Source: Glycomyces salinus | Lineage (GTDB): Bacteria > Actinomycetota > Actinomycetes > Mycobacteriales > Micromonosporaceae | DNA length: 64,000 bases | NCBI RefSeq assembly: GCF_016428645.1 | Contig: NZ_JAELXW010000018.1 | Coordinates: 1-64,000, forward strand | Direction: 5' to 3' | Part shown: in pieces, positions 54,401-61,987 of the stretch | How positions within the stretch are numbered: the stretch's first letter is position 1 | Layout of the letters: every line of letters starts with the position of its first letter | The notes under the pieces: model-generated | Told to the model about the DNA's origin: nothing | Databases searched by the model: none | What the model saw: the letters and a program-made list of their open reading frames with translations, nothing else | Made by a program: the position numbers and the translations under genes

Positions 54401-55046
54401 CACGGTCGGCATCGGCGGCTCCTACATGTGCATCTACGGCATGGACTCGCCCGGCGGCTACCAGCTGGTCGGCCGCACCGCCCCCATCTGGGCCGGACTG
54501 CGCGACCTCGCCTCCTTCCGCGACGGCCTTCCCTGGCTGCTGCGGTTCTTCGACCGCGTCGTCTTCGAACGCGTCTCCGAGGAGGAACTGGCCGAGACCC
54601 GCCGCGAACTGGCCGCCGGCCGCACCGAGATCGACATCCGCGAAGGCGTCTTCGCCTACGCCGAATACCGGAGGCTCCTGGCCGACAACGCCGAGTCCAT
54701 CGCCGCCTTCACCGACCGCCAGGCCGCGGCCTTCGAAGCCGAGCGGCGCCGGTGGGCCGAGGCCGGCGAGTTCGACCGCGACCTGACCGAACCGGCCCCC
54801 GCCGCGACCGCGATCAAACTGGCCGACGACGAGACCCTCATCGAAGCCCCGATGGCCGCCAGCGTCTGGCGCGTCGACGTCGCCGAAGGCGACCGGATCG
54901 ACTCCGGGACCGCCGTGGTCGTCCTGGAGGCCATGAAGCTGGAGATGCCGGTCCCCTCGCCCGCCTCGGGCACCGTCCGGCGGGTCCTGGCCGCGCCCGG
55001 CGACCAGGCCGCGCCGGGCACCCCACTGGTCGTGCTGGGCCGATAA
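51474..55046 (+). CDS. uca: urea carboxylase (biotin-dependent)
   Basis: 1190 residues, full length. Order: biotin carboxylase ATP-grasp domain (1-445, [39 protein letters not shown]), AHS2/KipA-like domain (about 455-770, [23 protein letters not shown]), AHS1/KipI-like domain (about 780-990), a further C-terminal carboxyltransferase part, and a biotinyl domain with EAMKLEM (Lys about 1155). It makes allophanate from urea, bicarbonate and ATP. GTG start with GGAGGAG upstream. The related guanidine carboxylase is close in sequence, but the UrtABCDE importer here favours urea. Confidence 0.92.
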   Translation: [1190 protein letters not shown]

Positions 55047-55075
55047 CGTTGCAAGCGAAGCAGACAGGGGAGTAC

Positions 55076-56749
55076 GTGAACACCATCGAACGGGTCGAGG
55101 CCGCCTACGCCCGCATCGCTCGGATCGACCGGCCCGAAGCCTGGATCACCCTGCGCGAGAAAGATGAAGTGCTGGCCGAAGCCGCCATCATCGACCAGCG
55201 GGCCGCCGCCGGAGCGGACCTGCCGCTGGCCGGGCGGCTCTACGCGGTCAAGGACAACATCGACGTCGCCAGTCTGCCGACGACCGCCGCCTGCCCCGCC
55301 TACGTCTACACCCCCGAACGCGACGCGGCCGCCGTCGCCCGGCTCCGCGCGGCCGGAGCGATCTGCCTGGGCAAGACCAACCTCGACCAGTTCGCCACCG
55401 GCCTGGTCGGCACCCGCAGTCCACACGGTCCCGTGCGCGCCGCCGCCGACCCCGCCCGGATCTCCGGCGGCTCCTCCTCCGGCTCGGCGGTGATGGTCGC
55501 GCTCGGCGTGGTCGACTTCGCGCTCGGCACCGACACGGCCGGATCGGGACGGGTTCCGGCCGCGCTCAACGGCATCGTCGGCATCAAGGCCAGCCTCGGC
55601 CTGGTTCCGACCGGCGGCGTCGTCCCGGCCTGCCACTCCTACGACTGCGTGACCGCCTTCGCCGGCGACCTGGCCGGTGCGGTAGAGGCCATGCGCGCCA
55701 TGACCGGGCCCGACGCCGACCCCGCCTCCCGGGACTGGCCCGCCGAGGTTCGGCTCGCGGCCGGGCCCCGGCCCCGCCTCGCCGTCCCCCGCGAGTCCGA
55801 CCTCGAACCGCTGGACCCGGACTTCCGGCCGCTGTGGGACCGGGCGCTCGCCCGGTTCGAGGCCGCGGGCGTCGAGTGCCGCCCGATCGATGTGCGGCCG
55901 CTGCTGGAGGCGGCCCTGCTGCTCTACGAGGGCGCCCTGGTGAGCGAACGCTACGCCGCCTTCGGTGAGTACATCGACGCCTGGCCGGACGAAGTGGACC
56001 CGACCGTGGCCGAGATCGTCATGGGCGCCAAGAAGTTCACCGGCGCCGACCTCGCCGCCGACCAGCAGCGGCTCCGCGCGGCGCGGGCGGCCGCCCGCGA
56101 CCTGCTCGACGGCTTCGACGCCCTCGCCCTGCCCACCGCGCCCCTGCACCCGACGATCGCCGAGGTGCGGGCCGACCCCATCGCCGTCAACGCCAAGATG
56201 GGCACCTACACCAACTTCGTGAACCTGCTCGACATGGCCGCCGTCGCCGTCCCGGCCGGCAGCGCCGGAACCAAGGGCTTCGGCGTCAGCGTCATCGTCC
56301 CGGCCTTCAACGACCAAGTCGCCGTCGACCTGGCCGCCCGATTCGGCGGTGTCGAAGCCCCGCAGTACGCCCCGGCCGAGGCGGAACTGGTCGTCTTCGG
56401 CGCCCACATGACCGGCATGCCGCTCAATACCCAACTGACCGACCTGGGCGCCCGCTACGCCGGTGCGGTCGCGACCGCACCGGCCTACCGCATGTACGCC
56501 CTGAACACCGATCCGCCGAAACCGGCCGTGGTCAGAGCGGCCCGCGGCGTCTCCCTGCCCGGCGAGCGCTGGCTGCTCAGCCCGACCGCGCTGGGCCGAT
56601 TCCTGACCGCCCTGCCCGAGCCGATGACGCTCGGCAAGGTCGAACTGGACGACGGCGACTGGGCCACCGGGTTCGTCGCCGCGGTGCCCACGGGCACCGA
56701 CATCACCACCACCGGAGGCTGGCGCGCCCACACCGCCAAGACCGATTGA
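55076..56749 (+). CDS. atzF: allophanate hydrolase
   Basis: 557 residues. Amidase-signature domain (about 1-440) with the Ser-cisSer-Lys triad: Lys59 (AVKDNIDVA), Ser133 (GGSSSGSA) and Ser157 (TDTAGSGR). The C-terminal domain (about 450-557, GARYAGAVATAPAYRMYAL) is the allophanate hydrolase extra domain. It hydrolyses allophanate to ammonia and CO2, finishing the urea route. GTG start with AGGGGAG upstream, 29 nt after the carboxylase stop. Confidence 0.93.
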   Translation: MNTIERVEAAYARIARIDRPEAWITLREKDEVLAEAAIIDQRAAAGADLPLAGRLYAVKDNIDVASLPTTAACPAYVYTPERDAAAVARLRAAGAICLGKTNLDQFATGLVGTRSPHGPVRAAADPARISGGSSSGSAVMVALGVVDFALGTDTAGSGRVPAALNGIVGIKASLGLVPTGGVVPACHSYDCVTAFAGDLAGAVEAMRAMTGPDADPASRDWPAEVRLAAGPRPRLAVPRESDLEPLDPDFRPLWDRALARFEAAGVECRPIDVRPLLEAALLLYEGALVSERYAAFGEYIDAWPDEVDPTVAEIVMGAKKFTGADLAADQQRLRAARAAARDLLDGFDALALPTAPLHPTIAEVRADPIAVNAKMGTYTNFVNLLDMAAVAVPAGSAGTKGFGVSVIVPAFNDQVAVDLAARFGGVEAPQYAPAEAELVVFGAHMTGMPLNTQLTDLGARYAGAVATAPAYRMYALNTDPPKPAVVRAARGVSLPGERWLLSPTALGRFLTALPEPMTLGKVELDDGDWATGFVAAVPTGTDITTTGGWRAHTAKTD

Positions 56750-56848
56750 CCCGCCACCGGCACGCACACCCGGTCGCCCGGTGCCGACACCAACTTCAGG
56801 GCGCCCCGCCCGGTCCGCGCGGTGGCCGGCGACTGGATCCACGTCGGC

Positions 56849-57406
56849 TCAACGGAGGATCTGGCGCAGATACCCGGCCCCGGCGGCGATGTGGAGCAGA
56901 GCCCCGACCGCCAGGCCGAGCTGCCCTATCGGGAGCATCCAATCCAGATCCGGGTCCAGGCCGAGCATCACGGCGAACAACGCCGCCATCGACACGGCGG
57001 TGCGGACCTTCCCGATCCGGGAGACCCTGAGCCGGCAGGCCCGACCCCGCCACCAGTACAGGCCGCCGACGACCAGATCCACCACGGGGAAGGCCGCAAT
57101 CAGCCACAACGGACCGGCCCCGGCGAGCGCCGATGCGACAGCGATGCACACGATGCCGACACGATCGGCGAGCGGATCGAGCGCCTCCCCGACGCGGCTC
57201 GCCTGGTCGAGTTTGCGGGCGAGGAAGCCGTCCACCCAGTCGGAGGCGCCCCACAAGGCCGTGAGCGCGGCCGCGCCGAGTGGATCGGAGTCCCACACCA
57301 GCAGGGCCACGATGGGCGCGATGAGCGCGAATCGGATCGCGGTGACCAGATTGGGCACGGTCCACCACGCCGGACGCCGCTGTCGCGTTTCCGTTTCCCG
57401 CGTCAT
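56849..57406 (-). CDS. CDP-alcohol phosphatidyltransferase family protein
   Basis: 185 residues with several membrane segments. The family motif is complete: SDWVDGFLARKLDQASRVG followed by EALDPLADR. PgsA-like (phosphatidylglycerophosphate or cardiolipin synthase type) or phosphatidylinositol phosphate synthase cannot be told apart. The start MTRETETR overlaps the stop of the DedA-like gene upstream by 4 nt, so lipid synthase and lipid-handling protein are co-expressed. Confidence 0.88.
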   Translation of the reverse strand: MTRETETRQRRPAWWTVPNLVTAIRFALIAPIVALLVWDSDPLGAAALTALWGASDWVDGFLARKLDQASRVGEALDPLADRVGIVCIAVASALAGAGPLWLIAAFPVVDLVVGGLYWWRGRACRLRVSRIGKVRTAVSMAALFAVMLGLDPDLDWMLPIGQLGLAVGALLHIAAGAGYLRQILR

Positions 57407-58014
57407 GCGCACTCCCGCATCTCCACGGCGGCTTCGGGCGATCCGGACCGCCTCCCCTTGAACCACCAGCCCAAGGCGACGCTCAACGCGGCAACTGAAG
57501 TCACCGTCGTGGCCGCCGACAGCAGTCCGGCACCGAAGACCCAGCCGATGAGCAGGCCGACGCCGACCATGTACGACGCCCACGCGGCACCGGCGAACGC
57601 GGCCATGGCGGCGTGCCGATAGTCGGGCGTGGCCACCGCCGCCCAGGCCAGCGCCGTCCTGCCGGCGGGGACGAACCTGGCGACGAGGGTCGTCCGGACC
57701 GGCCGGAGCCTGAGCGTCTCCCGCAGTTTGATCTCCGCATGAGTGATCGTGGCCGACCGCAGTACGGGTCGGCGCATGCTCCCCCGGAAATACCGCAGGG
57801 CACGGCAGCCCAGCACGTCACCGAGCCAGGAGGTGCCGGCGGCCCAGGCGATCAGGCCCGCTATGAGGAGCGGGTCGCCGACGAGGAAGCCGGAGATGGT
57901 CGCGATCGTGGTGGCGCTGGGGACCATCGGAACGAAGAAATCGGCGATGACCAGCGCTGCCAGCAGCAGAGCAACGAGCGGCAGGCTGGAAATCTGGGTG
58001 AGTTCGTCCAACAT
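57403..58014 (-). CDS. DedA-like (VTT domain) membrane protein, paralogue
   Basis: 203 residues, about five membrane segments; the same landmarks as the copy at 38.9 kb (ADFFVPMVPSATTIAT, RFVPAGRTALAWAAVATPDY, GLLSAATTVTSVAALS). The start MLDELTQISS lies 7 nt behind TAACGT, so the transcript is probably leaderless. It precedes the phosphatidyltransferase gene and diverges from the kinase gene. Confidence 0.86.
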   Translation of the reverse strand: MLDELTQISSLPLVALLLAALVIADFFVPMVPSATTIATISGFLVGDPLLIAGLIAWAAGTSWLGDVLGCRALRYFRGSMRRPVLRSATITHAEIKLRETLRLRPVRTTLVARFVPAGRTALAWAAVATPDYRHAAMAAFAGAAWASYMVGVGLLIGWVFGAGLLSAATTVTSVAALSVALGWWFKGRRSGSPEAAVEMRECA

Positions 58015-58021
58015 GCGGGCA

Positions 58022-58027
58022 ACGTTA
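58022..58027 (-). promoter_or_regulatory. -10 box of the DedA/phosphatidyltransferase operon (leaderless)
   Basis: TAACGT on the minus strand, 7 nt before the ATG. Confidence 0.45.
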
Positions 58028-58110
58028 TGGGCGCGGCCGTGCCGCTGGACAGTGATGAAAGAGAGGCTCGGCACTAACGAAAGTGAGTGCCCGCGGCGGC
58101 GCCGGCTCCC

Positions 58111-58116
58111 TATCTT
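58111..58116 (+). promoter_or_regulatory. -10 box of the sensor kinase gene (leaderless)
   Basis: TATCTT ends 6 nt before the GTG start; the matching position marks this GTG, and not one upstream at 58087, as the start. Confidence 0.5.
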
Positions 58117-58122
58117 CGAGGG

Positions 58123-59547
58123 GTGCCCAATCGTAATCCGCTACCGGCTTCGCGTGGCATGCGCGCCGCAGCCGCCGCCGTCGCAGGAGTCCTAGTCGGC
58201 CTCGCCGTGACCTTCTCGGCGTCGTACAACCTATTCGGGCTGCTGTTCAGCCTGGCCGTCGTCGGATTGGCGGTCTGGTACTTGAGACCGGCCTGGTCGC
58301 AGGTCGCGGTCGCGGCGGCGGTGATGTTCGGGACCACGACGGCGATGGGACAGCTGTACTGGTCGGCCCCCGTGGAGGGCTTTCTCTTCGGAGGGCTCTA
58401 CGCCTTCGGGTTCCTCGTCGTCATCCTGATCATCTCAGCGGTGCGTGCACGCCAGAGCTATCTCCAACGAGGCTGGGCCCTGGCCTTCGCCGAGGCGCGG
58501 GAGCAGGACGTGCGTGTCGAGCGGGCCGTGGCCCGGGAACGCGAGGCGATGGCCGGTGAGATCCACGACGGCCTGGGGCACCGGTTGACGCTGATCGCCG
58601 TGCAGGCCGCCCGGCTCTCCCTCGACGAGGAATTGCCGCGGCGGGTCAGAGACGAGATGCAGGGCATTCGGGCGAACGCCGCCGCGGCGGCGGACGAGCT
58701 CGGCGAGACGGTCGGGCTGCTGACGGGGAGGACCTCGGAGGTCGCGGGGTCGTTGAACGGGCTCGGCATCGAAGACGTGATCGAGCGCGCGCGGTCCTCC
58801 GGTGTCACGGTGCGCGGCACCGTCGGCCCGGAGGTCGAGGGGGCCGCCAACGACTACAGCCGCGCCGCGCTGCTTCGGGCCCTGCAGGAGGGGCTGACCA
58901 ACGCCGCCAAACATGCACCGGGTGCGGAAGTGCATGTCACCGCCTACGTCGACGGCGAGGAGGCGGTGCTGGAGATGCGCAACGCGGTGGCGGTCGCGGC
59001 CACGGCTCCAGGACCGAGCGGCCACGGCATCGTCGCGTTGCGGCACCGCGCCGAGATCCTCGGCGGCATCCTGGAAGTGGAGGACGGCGAAGAGTTCGCG
59101 GTGACGCTGCGACTGCCGTGCGTGTCGATGCCGTCGAGCACCGGGACGCGACCCGAGCCGTCCCGGATCGCGAAAATCGCCGATGAGGCCGCCGGTGCTC
59201 GACGGCGAGGACGGCTCGCGACGCGATTGGCGTGGATGGTGCCCCTCGCCGGACTGTTGGTCTCGGTGCTGGTGGTCATCGGATACTTCGTGTATTTCAC
59301 GTACGCGTCAGTCCTGCCGCCCGAGCGCTTCGCGTCCATCGGCGTCGGCGATGATCGCGACGAGACGGAACTGGTGCTGCCACGAGAGGAGATGCTCGAC
59401 GCCCCGTCCGCGGTCCTTCCCGAGCCTTTCGGGGCGACGTGCCGCTACTACGAGGCCACGGTCAGTTTCTTCGAGCGCGACGATGTCCACCGGATCTGCT
59501 TCTCGGACGGCCGCGTCGTCGCCACTGATACGATTCCGCCCTCATGA
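58123..59547 (+). CDS. sensor histidine kinase with C-terminal transmembrane segment and tail
   Basis: 474 residues. Four or so N-terminal membrane segments (about 12-105), then HisKA_3 with His148 (AGEIHDGLGHRLTL) and a HATPase domain (EGLTNAAKHAP; GHGIVALRHRAEILGG) to about 345. Unlike its family, it continues with an Arg-rich stretch, a membrane segment (MVPLAGLLVSVLVVIGYFVY) and a roughly 78-residue tail with two Cys, expected outside the cell. That tail could sense a signal from the far end of the kinase. Coupled with the next response regulator by an ATGA overlap. Confidence 0.85.
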   Translation: MPNRNPLPASRGMRAAAAAVAGVLVGLAVTFSASYNLFGLLFSLAVVGLAVWYLRPAWSQVAVAAAVMFGTTTAMGQLYWSAPVEGFLFGGLYAFGFLVVILIISAVRARQSYLQRGWALAFAEAREQDVRVERAVAREREAMAGEIHDGLGHRLTLIAVQAARLSLDEELPRRVRDEMQGIRANAAAAADELGETVGLLTGRTSEVAGSLNGLGIEDVIERARSSGVTVRGTVGPEVEGAANDYSRAALLRALQEGLTNAAKHAPGAEVHVTAYVDGEEAVLEMRNAVAVAATAPGPSGHGIVALRHRAEILGGILEVEDGEEFAVTLRLPCVSMPSSTGTRPEPSRIAKIADEAAGARRRGRLATRLAWMVPLAGLLVSVLVVIGYFVYFTYASVLPPERFASIGVGDDRDETELVLPREEMLDAPSAVLPEPFGATCRYYEATVSFFERDDVHRICFSDGRVVATDTIPPS

Positions 59548-60245
59548 CCGCCTCTGTGTCCGAACCAATGGAGCCGCGACGCGAGGGTCCGGTGCGGGTG
59601 CTGCTCGCCGATGACGACGTCCTGGTGCGCACCGGCATCGCCGGCATCCTCTCGACCGCCCCCGGCATCGAGGTCACCGCCGAAGCGGCCGACGGCCTCG
59701 AAGCGCTCGACCTGATCCGCCGACACCTGCTGGACGTCGTCCTCCTCGACATCCAGATGCCCGGACTGGACGGCATCGGCACCCTCGAACGACTGCGCCG
59801 CGACCGCGTCGGCACGCCGGTGGCGATGCTGACGACCTTCTCCGACGAGACCTACCTCGCTGAAGCATTCAGGCTCGAGGCGCTCGGGTTCTTCCTGAAG
59901 TCCGACGACCCTCACCACCTCATCGCCGGCGTGCGCGCCCTCGCCGCCGGCGGAGCCGCGTTCTCGCCGCGCGTGGGCCGCTGGCTGGTGCGCCGCCAGG
60001 CGCGCCAGCCGCTCGACCGCTTGACTCGGGCCCAGGCGATCGTCCGCGACCTGACCCCGCGCCAGCGCGAACTGCTCGCCGCCGTCGGCAAAGGACTGTC
60101 CAACGTCCAGATCGCGGCGTCGCTGCATCTGTCCGAAGGCACCGTGAAGCAGTACCTCAGCGCCCTGTTCGCCCGGATCGGGACCGAGAACCGTGTGCAG
60201 GCCGCGCTGATCGCCTTCGAAGCCGGGCTCGACGCGGAAGAGTGA
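59544..60245 (+). CDS. NarL/FixJ-type response regulator
   Basis: 233 residues. Receiver with phosphoacceptor Asp69 (VVLLDIQMPGLDG), LTTFS and FFLKSDD; C-terminal LuxR HTH (LTPRQRELLAAVGKG, SEGTVKQYLSALFARIG). Its ATG overlaps the kinase TGA. Target genes unknown. Confidence 0.92.
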   Translation: MTASVSEPMEPRREGPVRVLLADDDVLVRTGIAGILSTAPGIEVTAEAADGLEALDLIRRHLLDVVLLDIQMPGLDGIGTLERLRRDRVGTPVAMLTTFSDETYLAEAFRLEALGFFLKSDDPHHLIAGVRALAAGGAAFSPRVGRWLVRRQARQPLDRLTRAQAIVRDLTPRQRELLAAVGKGLSNVQIAASLHLSEGTVKQYLSALFARIGTENRVQAALIAFEAGLDAEE

Positions 60246-60281
60246 GGCTCCGGTCGGTCGGTGGGTGTCGCACGGCTGCGC

Positions 60282-60287
60282 TACGGT
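60282..60287 (+). promoter_or_regulatory. -10 box of the DUF1963 gene (leaderless)
   Basis: TACGGT ends 6 nt before the ATG, with no ribosome site between. Confidence 0.45.
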
Positions 60288-60293
60288 GCGCAG

Positions 60294-61142
60294 ATGACCG
60301 ATTCCCAGGAGCTGAGCGAGCTCGCCGACCGATATCTGCCCCCGTCGATCGCCACGCCGTGGAAGGCGATGCTGAAACCGGCGATCCAGTTCGGTTCGGC
60401 CGCGGGGAACGATGTCGTGGCCGCTCAGCTGGGCGGAGATCCGGATCTGCCGGTCGGTGAGCCCTGGCCGGTGTGGGAGGGCCGCGGGCCGCTGAGTTTC
60501 ATCGCCGCCTTCGACTGCGCGGCCCTGCGCGTGGCCGGCTTTCCCCTGCCGGAGGCCGGGAGCCTGTTGTTCTTCTACTTCGACGGGCAGGCAGACGACC
60601 ATGACGCCGTGGTCGGCGCGTTCGTACCGGGCACGCAGGACGGAGCGCGAGTGGTGTACGTCCCCGCGGGCGCGGCCACCGAGCGGCGCTCGGCCCCCGC
60701 ACCGCTCAAGCCCTACCGGCGACAGCTGCTGCGGGCCGAACCGGTGTGGACCGTTCCCGAACCCGGCAGTGCCGCCGTCGCCGGCGCCTTCGGAGCGGAA
60801 GCCGCGGAGAAGGACGACCATCCGCTCAATGCCGACGCCTTCGTCGAGGCGATCTACGAGGAGGTGTCGGTCAGCGTGTGCCACCAGGTCGGAGGGTATC
60901 CGATGTCGGTGCAGCATCCGGTCGAGTACGAGGTGAACCAGGTCGCGGCCGAGCTCGTCGGGCCCGCGGGCAGTGCCGAGTACCGTGAGGCCGACCGTTG
61001 GCACCTGCTCGCGCAGATCGACTCCGACGACGCCTCCGGCATGATGTGGGGCGATGTCGGCATGCTCTACTGGCTCATCCAGGAATCCGACCTGGCCGCC
61101 GGGAGGTTCGACCGGGCCGCGTTCACCTGGCAGTGCTCCTGA
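60294..61142 (+). CDS. DUF1963 (YwqG-like) protein
   Basis: 282 residues. Recognisable as DUF1963: GGDPDLPVGEPWP, LSFIAAFDC, GSLLFFYFDGQ, then QHPVEYEVN, LAQIDSDD and MMWGDVGMLYWLI. Function unknown; cytoplasmic. The start MTDSQELSEL is set by the -10 box 6 nt upstream. No neighbour links it to a pathway. Confidence 0.83.
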   Translation: MTDSQELSELADRYLPPSIATPWKAMLKPAIQFGSAAGNDVVAAQLGGDPDLPVGEPWPVWEGRGPLSFIAAFDCAALRVAGFPLPEAGSLLFFYFDGQADDHDAVVGAFVPGTQDGARVVYVPAGAATERRSAPAPLKPYRRQLLRAEPVWTVPEPGSAAVAGAFGAEAAEKDDHPLNADAFVEAIYEEVSVSVCHQVGGYPMSVQHPVEYEVNQVAAELVGPAGSAEYREADRWHLLAQIDSDDASGMMWGDVGMLYWLIQESDLAAGRFDRAAFTWQCS

Positions 61143-61177
61143 GCCGGCCGTCACACCGACCTGAGATGATCGCCGTC

Positions 61178-61930
61178 ATGGACTTTCCAAGCCTCCGAAC
61201 TCATCTCGCCGCCGAGGCGGACGCGCTCAAGGCCGCCGCCGCCCGCGCCGACCCGGACGCCCGCGTCCCCTCCTGTCCCGACTGGACCGCGACCGACCTG
61301 CTCGACCACGTCACCGAGGTCTACGACCACAAGACGCAGTGCATGCGACTGCTGCGCGAACCCGAAGACGGCGAGCGGCTCGAACGCGAAGGCGGCCCCG
61401 CCGAACGGTTCGACGCCGCCCTGGCCGGGCTGCTGGCCGAGTTCGACGCCCGCCACCCCGAGGACCTCTCCCACACCTGGTACGGCCCCGATCAGACGGT
61501 CGGGTTCTGGATCCGGCGCATGGCCGCCGAGACCGTCGTCCACCGCGCCGACGCCGAACTGGCCGCCGTGGAGACGATCGGTCCGGTCGACCCCGGGCTC
61601 GGCGCCGACGCCGCCGACGAGATGCTGCGGATCATGGTCGAGTGGGAGAGCAGGGTCTCCCGAGACGAACTGGCGGAGGTCCTCGCGGACGCCGCCGGTC
61701 TGGTCGTGGCCGTGGACGCCGGTGAGCGCGCGTGGACCGTGCGGGTCGGCGCCGAAGCGGCCGAGGTCGCCGATGGGATCGACGCCGACGCCCAGGCCAC
61801 GGTCTCCGGGACGCCCGGAGAGGTGCTCATGTGGCTGTGGCGGCGCCTGCCCGCCGAGGCGCTGACCGTTGAAGGCGACGCCGCCAAGAGCGCCGCGCTG
61901 CACGCCATGCTCGCCGAGTTCGGCCAGTAA
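61178..61930 (+). CDS. maleylpyruvate isomerase-family (DinB-like, mycothiol-dependent) protein
   Basis: 250 residues. The actinobacterial MDMPI fold: helical N-terminal half with VPSCPDWTATDLLDHVTEVY, a conserved HRADAE (His ligand of the metal), then an MDMPI C-terminal domain (about 155-250) with TVSGTPGEVLMWLWRR. Members use mycothiol in isomerisation or detoxification; the substrate is unknown. The ATG (MDFPSLR) is preferred; an ATG four codons earlier is in frame. Confidence 0.87.
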   Translation: MDFPSLRTHLAAEADALKAAAARADPDARVPSCPDWTATDLLDHVTEVYDHKTQCMRLLREPEDGERLEREGGPAERFDAALAGLLAEFDARHPEDLSHTWYGPDQTVGFWIRRMAAETVVHRADAELAAVETIGPVDPGLGADAADEMLRIMVEWESRVSRDELAEVLADAAGLVVAVDAGERAWTVRVGAEAAEVADGIDADAQATVSGTPGEVLMWLWRRLPAEALTVEGDAAKSAALHAMLAEFGQ

Positions 61931-61942
61931 CCGCATACGCGA

Positions 61943-61975
61943 ACGGGGCCGGGACGCGAAGCGTCCCGGCCCCGT
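61943..61975. terminator. bidirectional hairpin terminator
   Basis: Perfect 15-bp stem (61943-61957 with 61961-61975) and a GAA loop between two convergent genes. GC-rich, no U-tract. Confidence 0.75.
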
Positions 61976-61987
61976 GCTGTCGCTGTC

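Noticed and set aside
52403-55075. Long open frame in phase with allophanate hydrolase but upstream of its start
   Set aside because: The translated part is Arg/Pro/Gly-rich noise; the urea carboxylase frame is the real one and the hydrolase begins at GTG 55076 with a ribosome site.
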